The notes below the pieces were generated by a model. That model was given only the letters and a program-made list of their open reading frames with translations, was not told the DNA's origin and searched no databases. A stretch of DNA of 64,000 nucleotides from an uncultured Pseudomonadales bacterium (GTDB lineage Bacteria; Pseudomonadota; Gammaproteobacteria; Pseudomonadales; Azotimanducaceae), in NCBI GenBank assembly GCA_938017975.1, contig CALIKQ010000024.1:1-64000 (forward strand), read 5' to 3'. Every line of letters begins with the position of its first letter. Positions within the stretch are counted from its first letter, which is position 1. This document shows, piece after piece, positions 53,734 through 62,121 of this stretch. Made by a program: the position numbers and the translations under genes.

Positions 53734-54669
53734 ATGCGCCATGTCAACGATTTGCTGGACTTCAGCACAACCGATCTGACCGAGATCATAGATTGCGCGA
53801 TCGCCATTAAGGCATCGCCCAACGATTATCGCGAAGCCCTGTCCAGTAAAAGTCTCGCCATGTTGTTCCAGAAAACAAGCACACGCACCCGCGTTTCTTT
53901 TGAAGTTGCCATGACAGAATTGGGCGGTCATGCAATCTACATGGATTGGCAAACATCTAACTTCATTCTGACTGATCTCGCATACGAGATTGAATATCTG
54001 TCGCGGAATGTCCAAATCATCATGGCCAGACTCCTCAGTAATGAGGACTTTCAGATCATGGCCAAAGCCAGCCAAGTCCCCATGATCAACGGATGCTGCG
54101 ATCGATATCATCCTTGCCAAGCCTTGACAGACGTTCTAACCATGATCGAGCACAGTGCCAAGCCATTGAACGATATTCACCTTTTGTATTCTGGTGTACA
54201 GAATAATGTCTCGAACTCATTGGTCCTTATGGCCGACCGTTTAGGCTTTAGCCTAACCCTCGCCACGCCAGAGACACAGACGAGTGCTGCAAGCTATGAC
54301 ATTCAATTACAGGCGATCATCCAAGAAAATCCTAAAATCAGACGGGTAGACGACCCACGGATTGCGATCGACGCTGCAGATTTCATATACACCGACACCT
54401 GGATTGACATGCAGTTCTTCAATGATCCAAAGAAAAGTGCGGAAAAAGCAGCACTTCTGACAAAAATGCAGCCATTTCAAATCAACGAACCACTGATCGA
54501 AGATCGCAACATTCTGATCATGCATGACATGCCAATTCACAATGATTACGAGATCACTCCAGGACTGGTTCGAGACCCTCGGTCGATTATCTTCAACCAA
54601 GCCGCAAATCGACTGCATGCTCAAAAAGGCTTGCTTTATTGGCTTCTCAGCCATCAGCCATCAACATGA
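53734..54669 (+). CDS. Atypical ornithine/aspartate carbamoyltransferase-family protein
   Basis: A 311-residue protein with the carbamoyltransferase fold. The carbamoyl-phosphate half looks intact: STRTR at 49-53, HPCQ at 126-129, and NNVSNS near 157. The acceptor half is changed. The ornithine loop DxWxSMG reads DTWIDMQ (221-227) and the HCLP motif reads HDMP (264-267), losing the Cys that contacts ornithine in true OTC. So it probably carbamoylates a different amine, or is a degradative variant. A CGGAG site precedes the ATG. Its stop overlaps the DUF1330 gene by four bases. No other arginine genes are nearby. Confidence 0.75.
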   Translation: MRHVNDLLDFSTTDLTEIIDCAIAIKASPNDYREALSSKSLAMLFQKTSTRTRVSFEVAMTELGGHAIYMDWQTSNFILTDLAYEIEYLSRNVQIIMARLLSNEDFQIMAKASQVPMINGCCDRYHPCQALTDVLTMIEHSAKPLNDIHLLYSGVQNNVSNSLVLMADRLGFSLTLATPETQTSAASYDIQLQAIIQENPKIRRVDDPRIAIDAADFIYTDTWIDMQFFNDPKKSAEKAALLTKMQPFQINEPLIEDRNILIMHDMPIHNDYEITPGLVRDPRSIIFNQAANRLHAQKGLLYWLLSHQPST

Positions 54670-54956
54670 CGTGTTACATCCTGGCGGAGATTCAGATCAA
54701 TAATAGAGATCGCTACGCGGACTATGAAGCAGGTTTTTTAAGTGTGCTCCAGGCGCATCAGGGAGAACTCATTGCGGTTGACGAAGCTCGCAAAGTTCTC
54801 GAAGGTCAAGCATTCGGGCAACGCACTGTGATACTTAGATTTAACTCCGAGGCACAAGCGAAGACCTGGTATGAATCTGAAGAGTACCAAGCCTTGATTG
54901 CAATTCGGCAAGCGGCCAGCCAAGCCAACATCTCGATGATTCGCGCGCTCGATTAA
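54666..54956 (+). CDS. DUF1330 (dimeric alpha-beta barrel) protein
   Basis: A 96-residue DUF1330 protein: CYILAEIQINNRDRYADYE, then GELIAVDEA, and ILRFNSEAQAKTWYESEEYQ. These ferredoxin-like dimers resemble small monooxygenases or isomerases, but the family has no settled function. The ATG at 54666 overlaps the carbamoyltransferase stop (ATGA), implying coupled synthesis and a shared pathway. A start at 54639 would add nine residues overlapping the upstream gene and is unlikely. Confidence 0.82.
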   Translation: MTCYILAEIQINNRDRYADYEAGFLSVLQAHQGELIAVDEARKVLEGQAFGQRTVILRFNSEAQAKTWYESEEYQALIAIRQAASQANISMIRALD

Positions 54957-54972
54957 AGTTCCAGCAGAGGCG

Positions 54973-56199
54973 CTATGTATTCTGCAGCTGCCACTGATGG
55001 CACAAGATCTCTATCCAGTGCATTACCGGAATTGATGACCCAGCAGCCAAATGCAAATGGCAGCCGATGTTCGCCGTAACGATCACATCTGGCGTATCCC
55101 GCTGCAGCCCCGAGAGCATTTTATCGCGAAGTTGCTTCGATAACGTCGGTTGCAGGACGGAGTAGGTGCCAGCCGACCCACAACATGCCAGCGTCGCCGG
55201 CGCACCAATCGTTAATTCGAATCCCGCACCAGAAAGCAGCTCGCCCACTGCTCCATCGAGACCTTGACCATGTGTCAATGTACAGGGGTTGTGGATTGCA
55301 ATACGAAGCGGCTTCACTTTCCAAGTATACCTTCGCAATAACTCAACCGCGTCGATCGCCCGGCGAGAGATTTCAATGGCCAGTCCATAATCTGGATCAC
55401 TTCGACTGAAATATTTCGCGTAGTCCTTGACTGTAACTCCGCATCCACTCGCACTAGAGACAACTAACGCATCGCCAGGCACTTGATCCCGAATTTGATG
55501 TAGCAACCGACGCATGTCTTGCCGACCCTGATCATGTTCCCCCAAATGATAATTCAGCGCTCCGCAACAGGCTTCACCCTGGATGCTGAGAGCGGCGACT
55601 CCCTGGGATAACAAGAGTGTTCTCAGCGCCTCATTGACTGATGGCGTTGCAGCCTGTTGGACACAACCCTCGAGCACAACCACGGTCGTGCTTGGCTCGG
55701 TCAGCTCATCGGCTCCTGGCTTGATCTCCGGAGCGAGGGGTATGCCGAATGGCAACAAGCTCGTTAGCCAGCGCAAGGGCTTCAAGGCACGCAGCACAGT
55801 AAAACCCATCGTGAGTAAGTCTTGAGCCGACAGAATTCGACGCACCAAACCCCGCCAAAGTCGAGACCTCAACGATCGAGCACGGGACTCAGTCATAAAG
55901 CCTTTTGCGATGTCTAGCAGCTCAGTATAGGCAACCCCAGAGGGACAATGGGTTTCACAGCTGCGACAAGTTAAACAGCGATCTAAATGCGTACTGTGTG
56001 CCTCGTTGACTTCACCCACCTCGAACATTTCTTTGATCAGTGCAATTCGGCCTCGTGGACTGTCGTTTTCATCGCCAAGCAACTGATAGGTTGGGCATCC
56101 TGAGGTGCAAAAACCACAATGGACGCAGCTCCGCATGATTGTCTCGGCGCGGGCTGCCTCTGAAGAATTTCGAAACCGAGGGTGTAGCGTCGTCTTCAT
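54973..56199 (-). CDS. glcF: Glycolate oxidase iron-sulfur subunit GlcF
   Basis: A 408-residue subunit with two [4Fe-4S] sites (CVHCGFCTSGCPTY near residue 25-38 and CLTCRSCETHCPSGV) and two CCG-type heterodisulfide-reductase-like domains (GEACCGALNYHLG, LACCGSAGTYS). It passes electrons from glycolate oxidation to the respiratory chain. It is the last gene of glcD-glcE-glcF, and its ATG overlaps the glcE stop by four bases. Glycolate is a major algal exudate, consistent with a marine habitat. Confidence 0.95.
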   Translation of the reverse strand: MKTTLHPRFRNSSEAARAETIMRSCVHCGFCTSGCPTYQLLGDENDSPRGRIALIKEMFEVGEVNEAHSTHLDRCLTCRSCETHCPSGVAYTELLDIAKGFMTESRARSLRSRLWRGLVRRILSAQDLLTMGFTVLRALKPLRWLTSLLPFGIPLAPEIKPGADELTEPSTTVVVLEGCVQQAATPSVNEALRTLLLSQGVAALSIQGEACCGALNYHLGEHDQGRQDMRRLLHQIRDQVPGDALVVSSASGCGVTVKDYAKYFSRSDPDYGLAIEISRRAIDAVELLRRYTWKVKPLRIAIHNPCTLTHGQGLDGAVGELLSGAGFELTIGAPATLACCGSAGTYSVLQPTLSKQLRDKMLSGLQRDTPDVIVTANIGCHLHLAAGSSIPVMHWIEILCHQWQLQNT

Positions 56200-57224
56200 G
56201 TCGAAACGCGAAATGATGGGTATGAAATAAAGCGAGACTGCGGATCTAGCGCGAACTTAAGTCGCTCCTGTATCCAACCCACGGTATCGGTACGCATTGA
56301 TCGGGCAGGCAGCTCGCCTTGACCCGGCTTAAAGCAGGTCAATACCCCGCTTGAGGTTGCAATGCTAGGCGCTAGATGACTGTCAAGCCAGCGCAGGCGA
56401 CCGCCCCAATCAAAAGCAATCAACTCCGAACATTCGATGGGTTCCGCTTGCGAGGCATCCCAACGCCAGAGATGATGTTGCACTGGAAACTCAAGATTTT
56501 GGATTTTTCGAACAACCTCATCAGAATCCGTGTTGATCGCCCCAGCCAACCGGTTTTCGGCCTGAGCCAACTGCTGATGAGTACCACTAAAGCGCAAATA
56601 GAGCACATTCTTAAAAAATACAGCGGCCGAAAGTCCAGGTCTCCCTCGATGCAGCTGGATGGTCCTAATCGCATCGGCCGGAGACATTGGTAACGTAAAC
56701 ACCCGAGTCGCCTCAGGCGCTGGCAGGACCTTAAGGGCAAGCTCGAGAATTAGACCAAGACTTCCCATAGACCCCACCATGAGGCGACTGACATCATAGC
56801 CCGCTACATTTTTCATAACATCACCACCAAAGACCGCAACCTGCCCTGTCGGCAAGACAACTTTTACGCCTAGGACATAATCTCGAATACCGCCCCAAAA
56901 GGGTCTTGCTGATCCGCCTAAGCCCGCTGCTACGACCCCACCCACAGTGGACTCAACCCCAAGATGTGGGGGATCAAAGGGTAAAAACTGTCCTTGATGA
57001 GCGACTTCCTCTTGTAAATCTGTCAAACGAGTGCCCGCACGAACCCGGATGACCAATTCATCGGGGTAATAATGTAAGGTGCCGGTGTGTGCAGAAGTTG
57101 AGACAATTCGCGCATCTTCGGAACTGCGCAAAAAGGCCTTTGATCCACCACCTTGTGGACAGACCTGCACGCCCTCAGTCCCCGCTGCTTCGATTTGTTG
57201 AACAATGGATCGCATGTCATCCAT
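56196..57224 (-). CDS. glcE: Glycolate oxidase FAD-binding subunit GlcE
   Basis: A 342-residue subunit with a PCMH-type FAD domain: CPQGGGSKAFL, HYYPDELVIRVRAGTRL, FDPPHLGVESTVGGVVAAGLGGSARPFWGG, NVAGYDVSRLMVGSMGSLGLI. I chose the ATG at 57224, one base after the glcD stop. The open frame continues to 57293 within glcD but that extension reads glcD in another frame. It lacks the C-terminal domain of GlcD, as usual for GlcE. Confidence 0.93.
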   Translation of the reverse strand: MDDMRSIVQQIEAAGTEGVQVCPQGGGSKAFLRSSEDARIVSTSAHTGTLHYYPDELVIRVRAGTRLTDLQEEVAHQGQFLPFDPPHLGVESTVGGVVAAGLGGSARPFWGGIRDYVLGVKVVLPTGQVAVFGGDVMKNVAGYDVSRLMVGSMGSLGLILELALKVLPAPEATRVFTLPMSPADAIRTIQLHRGRPGLSAAVFFKNVLYLRFSGTHQQLAQAENRLAGAINTDSDEVVRKIQNLEFPVQHHLWRWDASQAEPIECSELIAFDWGGRLRWLDSHLAPSIATSSGVLTCFKPGQGELPARSMRTDTVGWIQERLKFALDPQSRFISYPSFRVST

Positions 57225-57225
57225 G

Positions 57226-58677
57226 TCAAAATCTCGGCAATTCCGGGTGCCGGGTCTGGCCGTGATGGACATGCATGGCCCCGAACTCAGCACATCGATT
57301 CAGCGTCGGTACAGCCTTCCCAGGATTCAGCAGTCCTTGCGGGTCAAAGGCAGCTTTAATCGCATGAAACACCCCCAACTCGACCTCTGAAAACTGGACA
57401 CACATTTGATCGATTTTTTCGAGACCAACGCCGTGTTCACCGGTAATTGTGCCGCCGTGGGCGAGACAAATTTGTAAGATATCAGCGCCAAAGGCCTCCG
57501 CACGTTTGAGCTCTCCCTCGGCGTTAACATCATAGAGAATCAGTGGATGCAAATTTCCATCCCCAGCATGAAAAACGTTCGCAACTCGGAGCCCATAGTG
57601 GGTTGAACGCTCCGCGATCGCGGCCAGCACCTTGGCCAAATGGCGTCTGGGGATCGTGCCATCCATGCAGTAATAGTCGGGGGCGAGGCGACCCACCGCC
57701 GGGAATGCCGCTTTACGGCCCTGCCACAAGCGCGCCCGAGAAGCCGCATCATCGGCTCGAGCCAAAGACTTGGCTCCCGAACCCTGCAAGACCGAAGATA
57801 CTCGATTCACCATCCCTTCTATGTCATCGAGCGCCCCATCTAACTCACATAAAAGCAGCGCGTCCGCGTCTCTCGGGTAGCCGGCTGCAACAAAATCCTC
57901 CGCTGCTTGAATCGCAAGCCGATCCATCATTTCCAATCCCGCCGGAAGCACCCCCTCGGCAATCACTGCACTGACCGCATGAGCGGCAGCTTCCGTTGAG
58001 TCAAAACCCGCCATCAAGACAGTGACCGCATCTGGAATTGGCAACAAATTCACTGTGACTTCAACAATAACGCCCAGCATGCCTTCTGAACCATGGAGCA
58101 ATGCCAACAAATCAAATCCATCACTCCAAAGTTGATCGTCGTCCAAATGTAGCAACCGACCATCCGCTAAAAGCACCTTGAGGCCGCACACGTTGTGGAG
58201 GGTCAACCCATACTTTAGGCAGTGCACACCTCCTGAATTTTCGGCAACGTTGCCGCCAATACTACAGGCGATTTGGGACGACGGATCTGGGGCATAAAAC
58301 AACCCCAAGCCTTCAACTGCTTGGGAGATGGCGAGATTCGTTACCCCCGGCTCTACTCGCGCTTTGAAACCTGACGCATCGATTTCAAGAATTCGGTTAA
58401 ACTTCGCCAGGCTAATCAGTAGCCCGTTGGCCAGAGGTGTTGCTCCTCCAGAAAGCCCTGTTCCAGCTCCTCGAATTACCATGGGCACTAATTGTTCATG
58501 GCAGAGACTCAGCACCGCCTCTAATGCTATTCGGTTGTGAGGCAAAACCACCGCGGGCGGCACGACCGCCAACGCAGTCAAGCCGTCGCTTTCGTAGACC
58601 TTGAGCCGGCTCAAATCCTCGATCAAATCTATATCTGGAAGGTTTCGGAGCCGTTTAAGAAATGCTTTAGGAATCAT
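57226..58677 (-). CDS. glcD: Glycolate oxidase FAD subunit GlcD
   Basis: A 483-residue FAD-linked oxidase that converts glycolate to glyoxylate. FAD-binding motifs PMVIRGAGTGLSGGATP and IACSIGGNVAENSGGVHCLKYG are followed by the catalytic C-terminal half: VFHAGDGNLHPLILYD and GGTITGEHGVGLEK. It is the first gene of glcDEF. No glcC-type regulator is adjacent; the divergent ribB-type gene starts about 100 bases away, so both promoters are in 58678-58781. Confidence 0.95.
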   Translation of the reverse strand: MIPKAFLKRLRNLPDIDLIEDLSRLKVYESDGLTALAVVPPAVVLPHNRIALEAVLSLCHEQLVPMVIRGAGTGLSGGATPLANGLLISLAKFNRILEIDASGFKARVEPGVTNLAISQAVEGLGLFYAPDPSSQIACSIGGNVAENSGGVHCLKYGLTLHNVCGLKVLLADGRLLHLDDDQLWSDGFDLLALLHGSEGMLGVIVEVTVNLLPIPDAVTVLMAGFDSTEAAAHAVSAVIAEGVLPAGLEMMDRLAIQAAEDFVAAGYPRDADALLLCELDGALDDIEGMVNRVSSVLQGSGAKSLARADDAASRARLWQGRKAAFPAVGRLAPDYYCMDGTIPRRHLAKVLAAIAERSTHYGLRVANVFHAGDGNLHPLILYDVNAEGELKRAEAFGADILQICLAHGGTITGEHGVGLEKIDQMCVQFSEVELGVFHAIKAAFDPQGLLNPGKAVPTLNRCAEFGAMHVHHGQTRHPELPRF

Positions 58678-58781
58678 GCTCGATTACAGTGGGGCAACGG
58701 GTTTAATGATAGATGATTTAATGCAGAAGACACAGCACACCCTGCTCTGAGCTATACTATTTAATCGCTAAGGAGGAACCC

Positions 58782-59891
58782 GTGAAATTTAACACCACTG
58801 AAGAAATCTTAGAGGATTTCAGGCACGGAAAAATGGTGCTCATTCTTGATGATGAGGACCGAGAGAATGAAGGCGATCTCATTATCGCTGCCGACGTCGT
58901 CACCCCAGAACACATTACTTTTTTTGCCCGGGAAGCCTGTGGACTCATCTGCCTGACCATCACCGAAGCGCGTGCCCAGCAACTTAAATTGCCGCTAATG
59001 GTTGATCACAACTCGTCCCAACATGAGACAAATTTTACTGTCTCGATAGAGGCCGCAGAAGGCATCACAACGGGCATTTCAGCTTCGGACAGGGCACGGA
59101 CCGTTCGTGCTGCGGTCGCCAAAAATGCGAAACCTGATGACATCGTCATGCCGGGACATATTTTTCCTCTGATCGCCAAGCGTGGAGGCGTTTTGAATCG
59201 CGCAGGCCATACCGAAGCTGGATGCGACCTTGCACGCATGGCAGGTTACGAACCCGCTGCAGTGATCGTCGAGGTCATGAACGAAGATGGCACGATGGCT
59301 CAGCGACCAGAGCTTGAACAATTTGCAGAAAAGCATGGCCTTAAAATTGGGACGATCGCTGATTTGATCGAGTATCGCGTCATTAATGATAAAACAGTCA
59401 CCAAAGTCGACATCAAAACCATCACCACCGAGGCTGGAGAATTTCAGCTCCATACCTACAAAGACAGTACTTCAGATACGATCCATTTGGCACTCACGAA
59501 AGGCCTCATCGATAGTGAAACGCCATGCTTAGTGCGTGTTCAAACCATCAATGTATTGCGTGATATTCTGGGGGCCGACAGACCAGGATTCGATCAATCG
59601 TGGTCAACGAGCGCCTCGCTTCAGGCTATTTCAAAGTCAGGGAGCGGCGTTTTGGTAGTTGTTGGCCAGCCCAATGCGCCAGAACAAGAACTTGCTCAAA
59701 TTCAGTCTTTTCCTGAAATTCCAGTGGCAGATCGGTCCGTCGCTGAATCTGGTGTTTATCGTGTCATTGGCGCAGGTTCACAGATCCTTCGGGAGCTTGG
59801 AGTGGGTAAAATGCGACTGTTATCCAGCCCCACGCGTTATAATGCGCTTTCAGGATTTGGCCTAGAGGTCATTGAATTTGTTGAGGCGTAA
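58782..59891 (+). CDS. ribB: RibBX-type protein: DHBP synthase with degenerate GTP cyclohydrolase II domain
   Basis: A 369-residue riboflavin protein. Residues about 1-200 are 3,4-dihydroxy-2-butanone-4-phosphate synthase: DDEDRENEGDLI, FAREACGLIC, ISASDRARTV and HIFPLIAKRGGVLNRAGHTEA. The C-terminal third has the GTP cyclohydrolase II fold but lacks its zinc-binding Cys residues and GTP motifs, as in the RibBX hybrids of other gammaproteobacteria. It therefore supplies only the RibB activity. The start is GTG with an ideal AAGGAGG; a -10-like TATACT lies 24 bases before it. No FMN riboswitch is apparent in the short upstream gap. Confidence 0.9.
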   Translation: MKFNTTEEILEDFRHGKMVLILDDEDRENEGDLIIAADVVTPEHITFFAREACGLICLTITEARAQQLKLPLMVDHNSSQHETNFTVSIEAAEGITTGISASDRARTVRAAVAKNAKPDDIVMPGHIFPLIAKRGGVLNRAGHTEAGCDLARMAGYEPAAVIVEVMNEDGTMAQRPELEQFAEKHGLKIGTIADLIEYRVINDKTVTKVDIKTITTEAGEFQLHTYKDSTSDTIHLALTKGLIDSETPCLVRVQTINVLRDILGADRPGFDQSWSTSASLQAISKSGSGVLVVVGQPNAPEQELAQIQSFPEIPVADRSVAESGVYRVIGAGSQILRELGVGKMRLLSSPTRYNALSGFGLEVIEFVEA

Positions 59892-59921
59892 GCCGATCAT
59901 GCCTCTAGGATCATTCTTAGA

Positions 59922-60587
59922 ATGGCGAAGATTAAGCCTACTGAGCGATTTAATATGACTACTTCACCGAGCGTTTTGACGCAGCCGGATGCAACACCCT
60001 TAGAAACCAATCTTGCGAGAATTTTGCGAGTCAATCTTGCTGTACACGGCCAAACGACATTACGGGGCATTCCAGGCCGAATTAACCTCCAGGATAAAAC
60101 GACCAAGACATCGATACGGCTGGACATCAGCGGCGAGGGGATTTCCCTGAGCCGAACACAGATGCCGTCGATCATCCATGTGCTCGGCAATTTCGATCCT
60201 TTTAAAGGTTCACCGCCTGAATTTTCTATTCGATCGGGCTGGCGGAAACCCTTTTTAAAAGCCAAATTACGAGCACTGTTGACCCCTCATCTAAAGCCAT
60301 GGCCTGTAGCGGCCGCTGAGTTATTCGATAGATCGAGTCAAACCAAAAACAGTGATATGACCATCTCTATCCTCTCAAAGGACACCCTGGAACAGCATGT
60401 TTGGGGCCAAGGCTCAGAAAAGGTCTCTATTGTCGCCAGTAAAAAAACGCTCACGCACCTTTTTAACGGCCTATCGATGCTCATTGATGACATTCTAAAA
60501 GGCAGAATCCAGTGTCAGGCAAGCATGCAAAATATTGCTTTGATCACGGATGCAACCATCGACCATTGGCTGGATGCAGGGGTATGA
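59922..60587 (+). CDS. Unknown protein, possibly SCP2-like lipid-binding
   Basis: A 221-residue protein I do not firmly recognise. The C-terminal half (SIVASKKTLTHLFNGLS...ILKGRIQCQASMQN) resembles the pattern of sterol-carrier-protein-2 folds, where a GK/GRI strand closes a lipid pocket; this is a weak call. No signal peptide or membrane segment is seen. It starts 30 bases after the RibBX gene, and its stop overlaps the ATG of the glutamine-synthetase-like ligase (ATGA), which suggests joint function. An internal ATG at 59955 is an alternative start. Confidence 0.6.
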   Translation: MAKIKPTERFNMTTSPSVLTQPDATPLETNLARILRVNLAVHGQTTLRGIPGRINLQDKTTKTSIRLDISGEGISLSRTQMPSIIHVLGNFDPFKGSPPEFSIRSGWRKPFLKAKLRALLTPHLKPWPVAAAELFDRSSQTKNSDMTISILSKDTLEQHVWGQGSEKVSIVASKKTLTHLFNGLSMLIDDILKGRIQCQASMQNIALITDATIDHWLDAGV

Positions 60588-61978
60588 GCACAACATTTAA
60601 AGGAGAAAGCGACCTCAGTGCCTGGCTCGATCGACATCATGTGTCACGGATTCGAACACAGGCCACGGATCTCGATGGCTTCGCCCTTGGAAAGTATTGT
60701 GCGCGCGAGAAGTTTTTAAAGGCCTTGCCCATTGGGCACAACCTTGCTGATGTCTCGCTGGGTTCTGACAGTAAGAGCACACCCCATCTTGGCTTTTGGC
60801 ACAACTTCCGGCAAGGCGCGATCGGTGACATTGCGCTCATGCCCGACCTTGAGACACTGGTTCCTGACGGCCTAGAAAGTGATCTTGGACACGTGATTTG
60901 TGATTTCACTCAACTCGATGGCTCCCCTATTTCACTATGTCCTCGCACCAAGCTAAAGACACTCGAGCAACAGCTCGCTGACCAAGGCTTATCGGTCAAA
61001 TGCACCTTCGAGATCGAGTTTTTTCTTTTTAACAATTCGTATGCTGATGCGGCGAGAAAGCGCTATCAAAACTTGAGTCCGGTTGGCGCCTCGCCGTTAG
61101 AAACCATCTACTTTTTGCGCGATTCGTTTCATGCCGCACCGTTTATGCAGAAAGTCCTTGACCGATTGGACTGGTATGGCATTCCCTGGGAAGCCTGGAA
61201 CGACGAGAATGGACTCGGTCAAATAGAATTAAATCTAGCGCCCACGACGCCAACGGAAATGGCCGATCGTGTGGTTCGAGCAAAGCAAATCATCTTTGAA
61301 ACGGCGGTCCAGCAAGGTCTTTCAGCAACCTTTATGGCCCACCCAAAAGAGGGATTTTCCAATGGCATGCACGTCCATCACTCACTCCTGAAAGAGGGTG
61401 TCCCGCAATTTTTTGATCCGACGGCACGGAACCGTAGGTCGCCACTGCTCATTCACTGGTTAGGCGGACTGCTCAGCACTATGGAGGCGTCGGTCAGCTA
61501 TCTCTGTCCTAGCCCAAATTCTTACCGCAGACTCAGAGAATTTGCTGCACCACCTGTAACCGCTACCTGGGGCGAAGAAAATAAATCAACCGGTATTCGC
61601 CTCATCTGCGATGCTCCCAAGAGCGCACGCATCGAGCATCGCGTGGGTGCAGGCGACCTAAATCCCTATCTTGCAATGGCCGTGATACTTGCAGGGGGAC
61701 TTGTTGGACTTTCAGACAAAAAACCACCTCCGCCGGAATTCACGGACCTTGGCTGGGGAATTCCAGACTCAGTGCCTCGATTGCCTGCTGACATCATGTC
61801 GGCGGCCAAGGCCTTGCAAGCGGCAACAAAGCTCAGAGCATTACTCAACCCCGAGGATGTCGATTACTGGATCAAGTCAAGAAGACACGAATGGATGCTG
61901 TTTCACCGTGCCGGTATTGATCCGGACAGCCCGATTCCGAGCCAATGGGAGTTCGAGAGATATTTTGCGACGGTCTAG
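60584..61978 (+). CDS. Glutamine synthetase family protein (gamma-glutamylamine ligase-like)
   Basis: A 464-residue ATP-dependent ligase of the glutamine synthetase fold. Landmarks: N-terminal beta-grasp with TDLDGFALGKY, metal-site FEIEFFLF and GLGQIELNLAP, GMHVHHSLL, RLREFAAPPVTATWGEENKS (ATP region) and ARIEHRVGAGDLNPYLAMA (Arg finger region). It lacks the adenylylation-loop context of GlnA and looks like PuuA/GlnA3-type gamma-glutamyl-amine ligases. The acceptor amine is unknown. The ATG at 60584 overlaps the upstream stop by four bases; upstream frame to 60512 is unlikely to be used. Confidence 0.87.
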   Translation: MSTTFKGESDLSAWLDRHHVSRIRTQATDLDGFALGKYCAREKFLKALPIGHNLADVSLGSDSKSTPHLGFWHNFRQGAIGDIALMPDLETLVPDGLESDLGHVICDFTQLDGSPISLCPRTKLKTLEQQLADQGLSVKCTFEIEFFLFNNSYADAARKRYQNLSPVGASPLETIYFLRDSFHAAPFMQKVLDRLDWYGIPWEAWNDENGLGQIELNLAPTTPTEMADRVVRAKQIIFETAVQQGLSATFMAHPKEGFSNGMHVHHSLLKEGVPQFFDPTARNRRSPLLIHWLGGLLSTMEASVSYLCPSPNSYRRLREFAAPPVTATWGEENKSTGIRLICDAPKSARIEHRVGAGDLNPYLAMAVILAGGLVGLSDKKPPPPEFTDLGWGIPDSVPRLPADIMSAAKALQAATKLRALLNPEDVDYWIKSRRHEWMLFHRAGIDPDSPIPSQWEFERYFATV

Positions 61979-61981
61979 GAT

Positions 61982-62058
61982 GGCGGGAAACATCTCCCAG
62001 ACTCGGGTCTTAGGGCTGCCCTTGAGCGCGGGCAACGTTTAGCGCACCGCCTTTTTTT
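61982..62058 (+). terminator. Candidate terminator after the glutamine-synthetase-like gene
   Basis: ggcgg (61982-61986) can pair with ccgcc (62047-62051), enclosing a smaller tgccc/gggca stem; seven T follow immediately at 62052-62058. It starts right after the stop codon. Confidence 0.4.
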
Positions 62059-62121
62059 AACCAGTGACTGTTTTCTTGCTAAGTCTTTAAGCCCGCTTGA
62101 CCTGCCGCCGGAAATATCAAA

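Noticed and set aside
57543-57974. 143-codon plus-strand frame inside glcD
   Set aside because: Antisense to a fully motif-supported GlcD; no motif of its own.
58678-58781. FMN riboswitch ahead of the RibBX gene
   Set aside because: Only 104 bases are available and none of the conserved RFN segments was recognisable.
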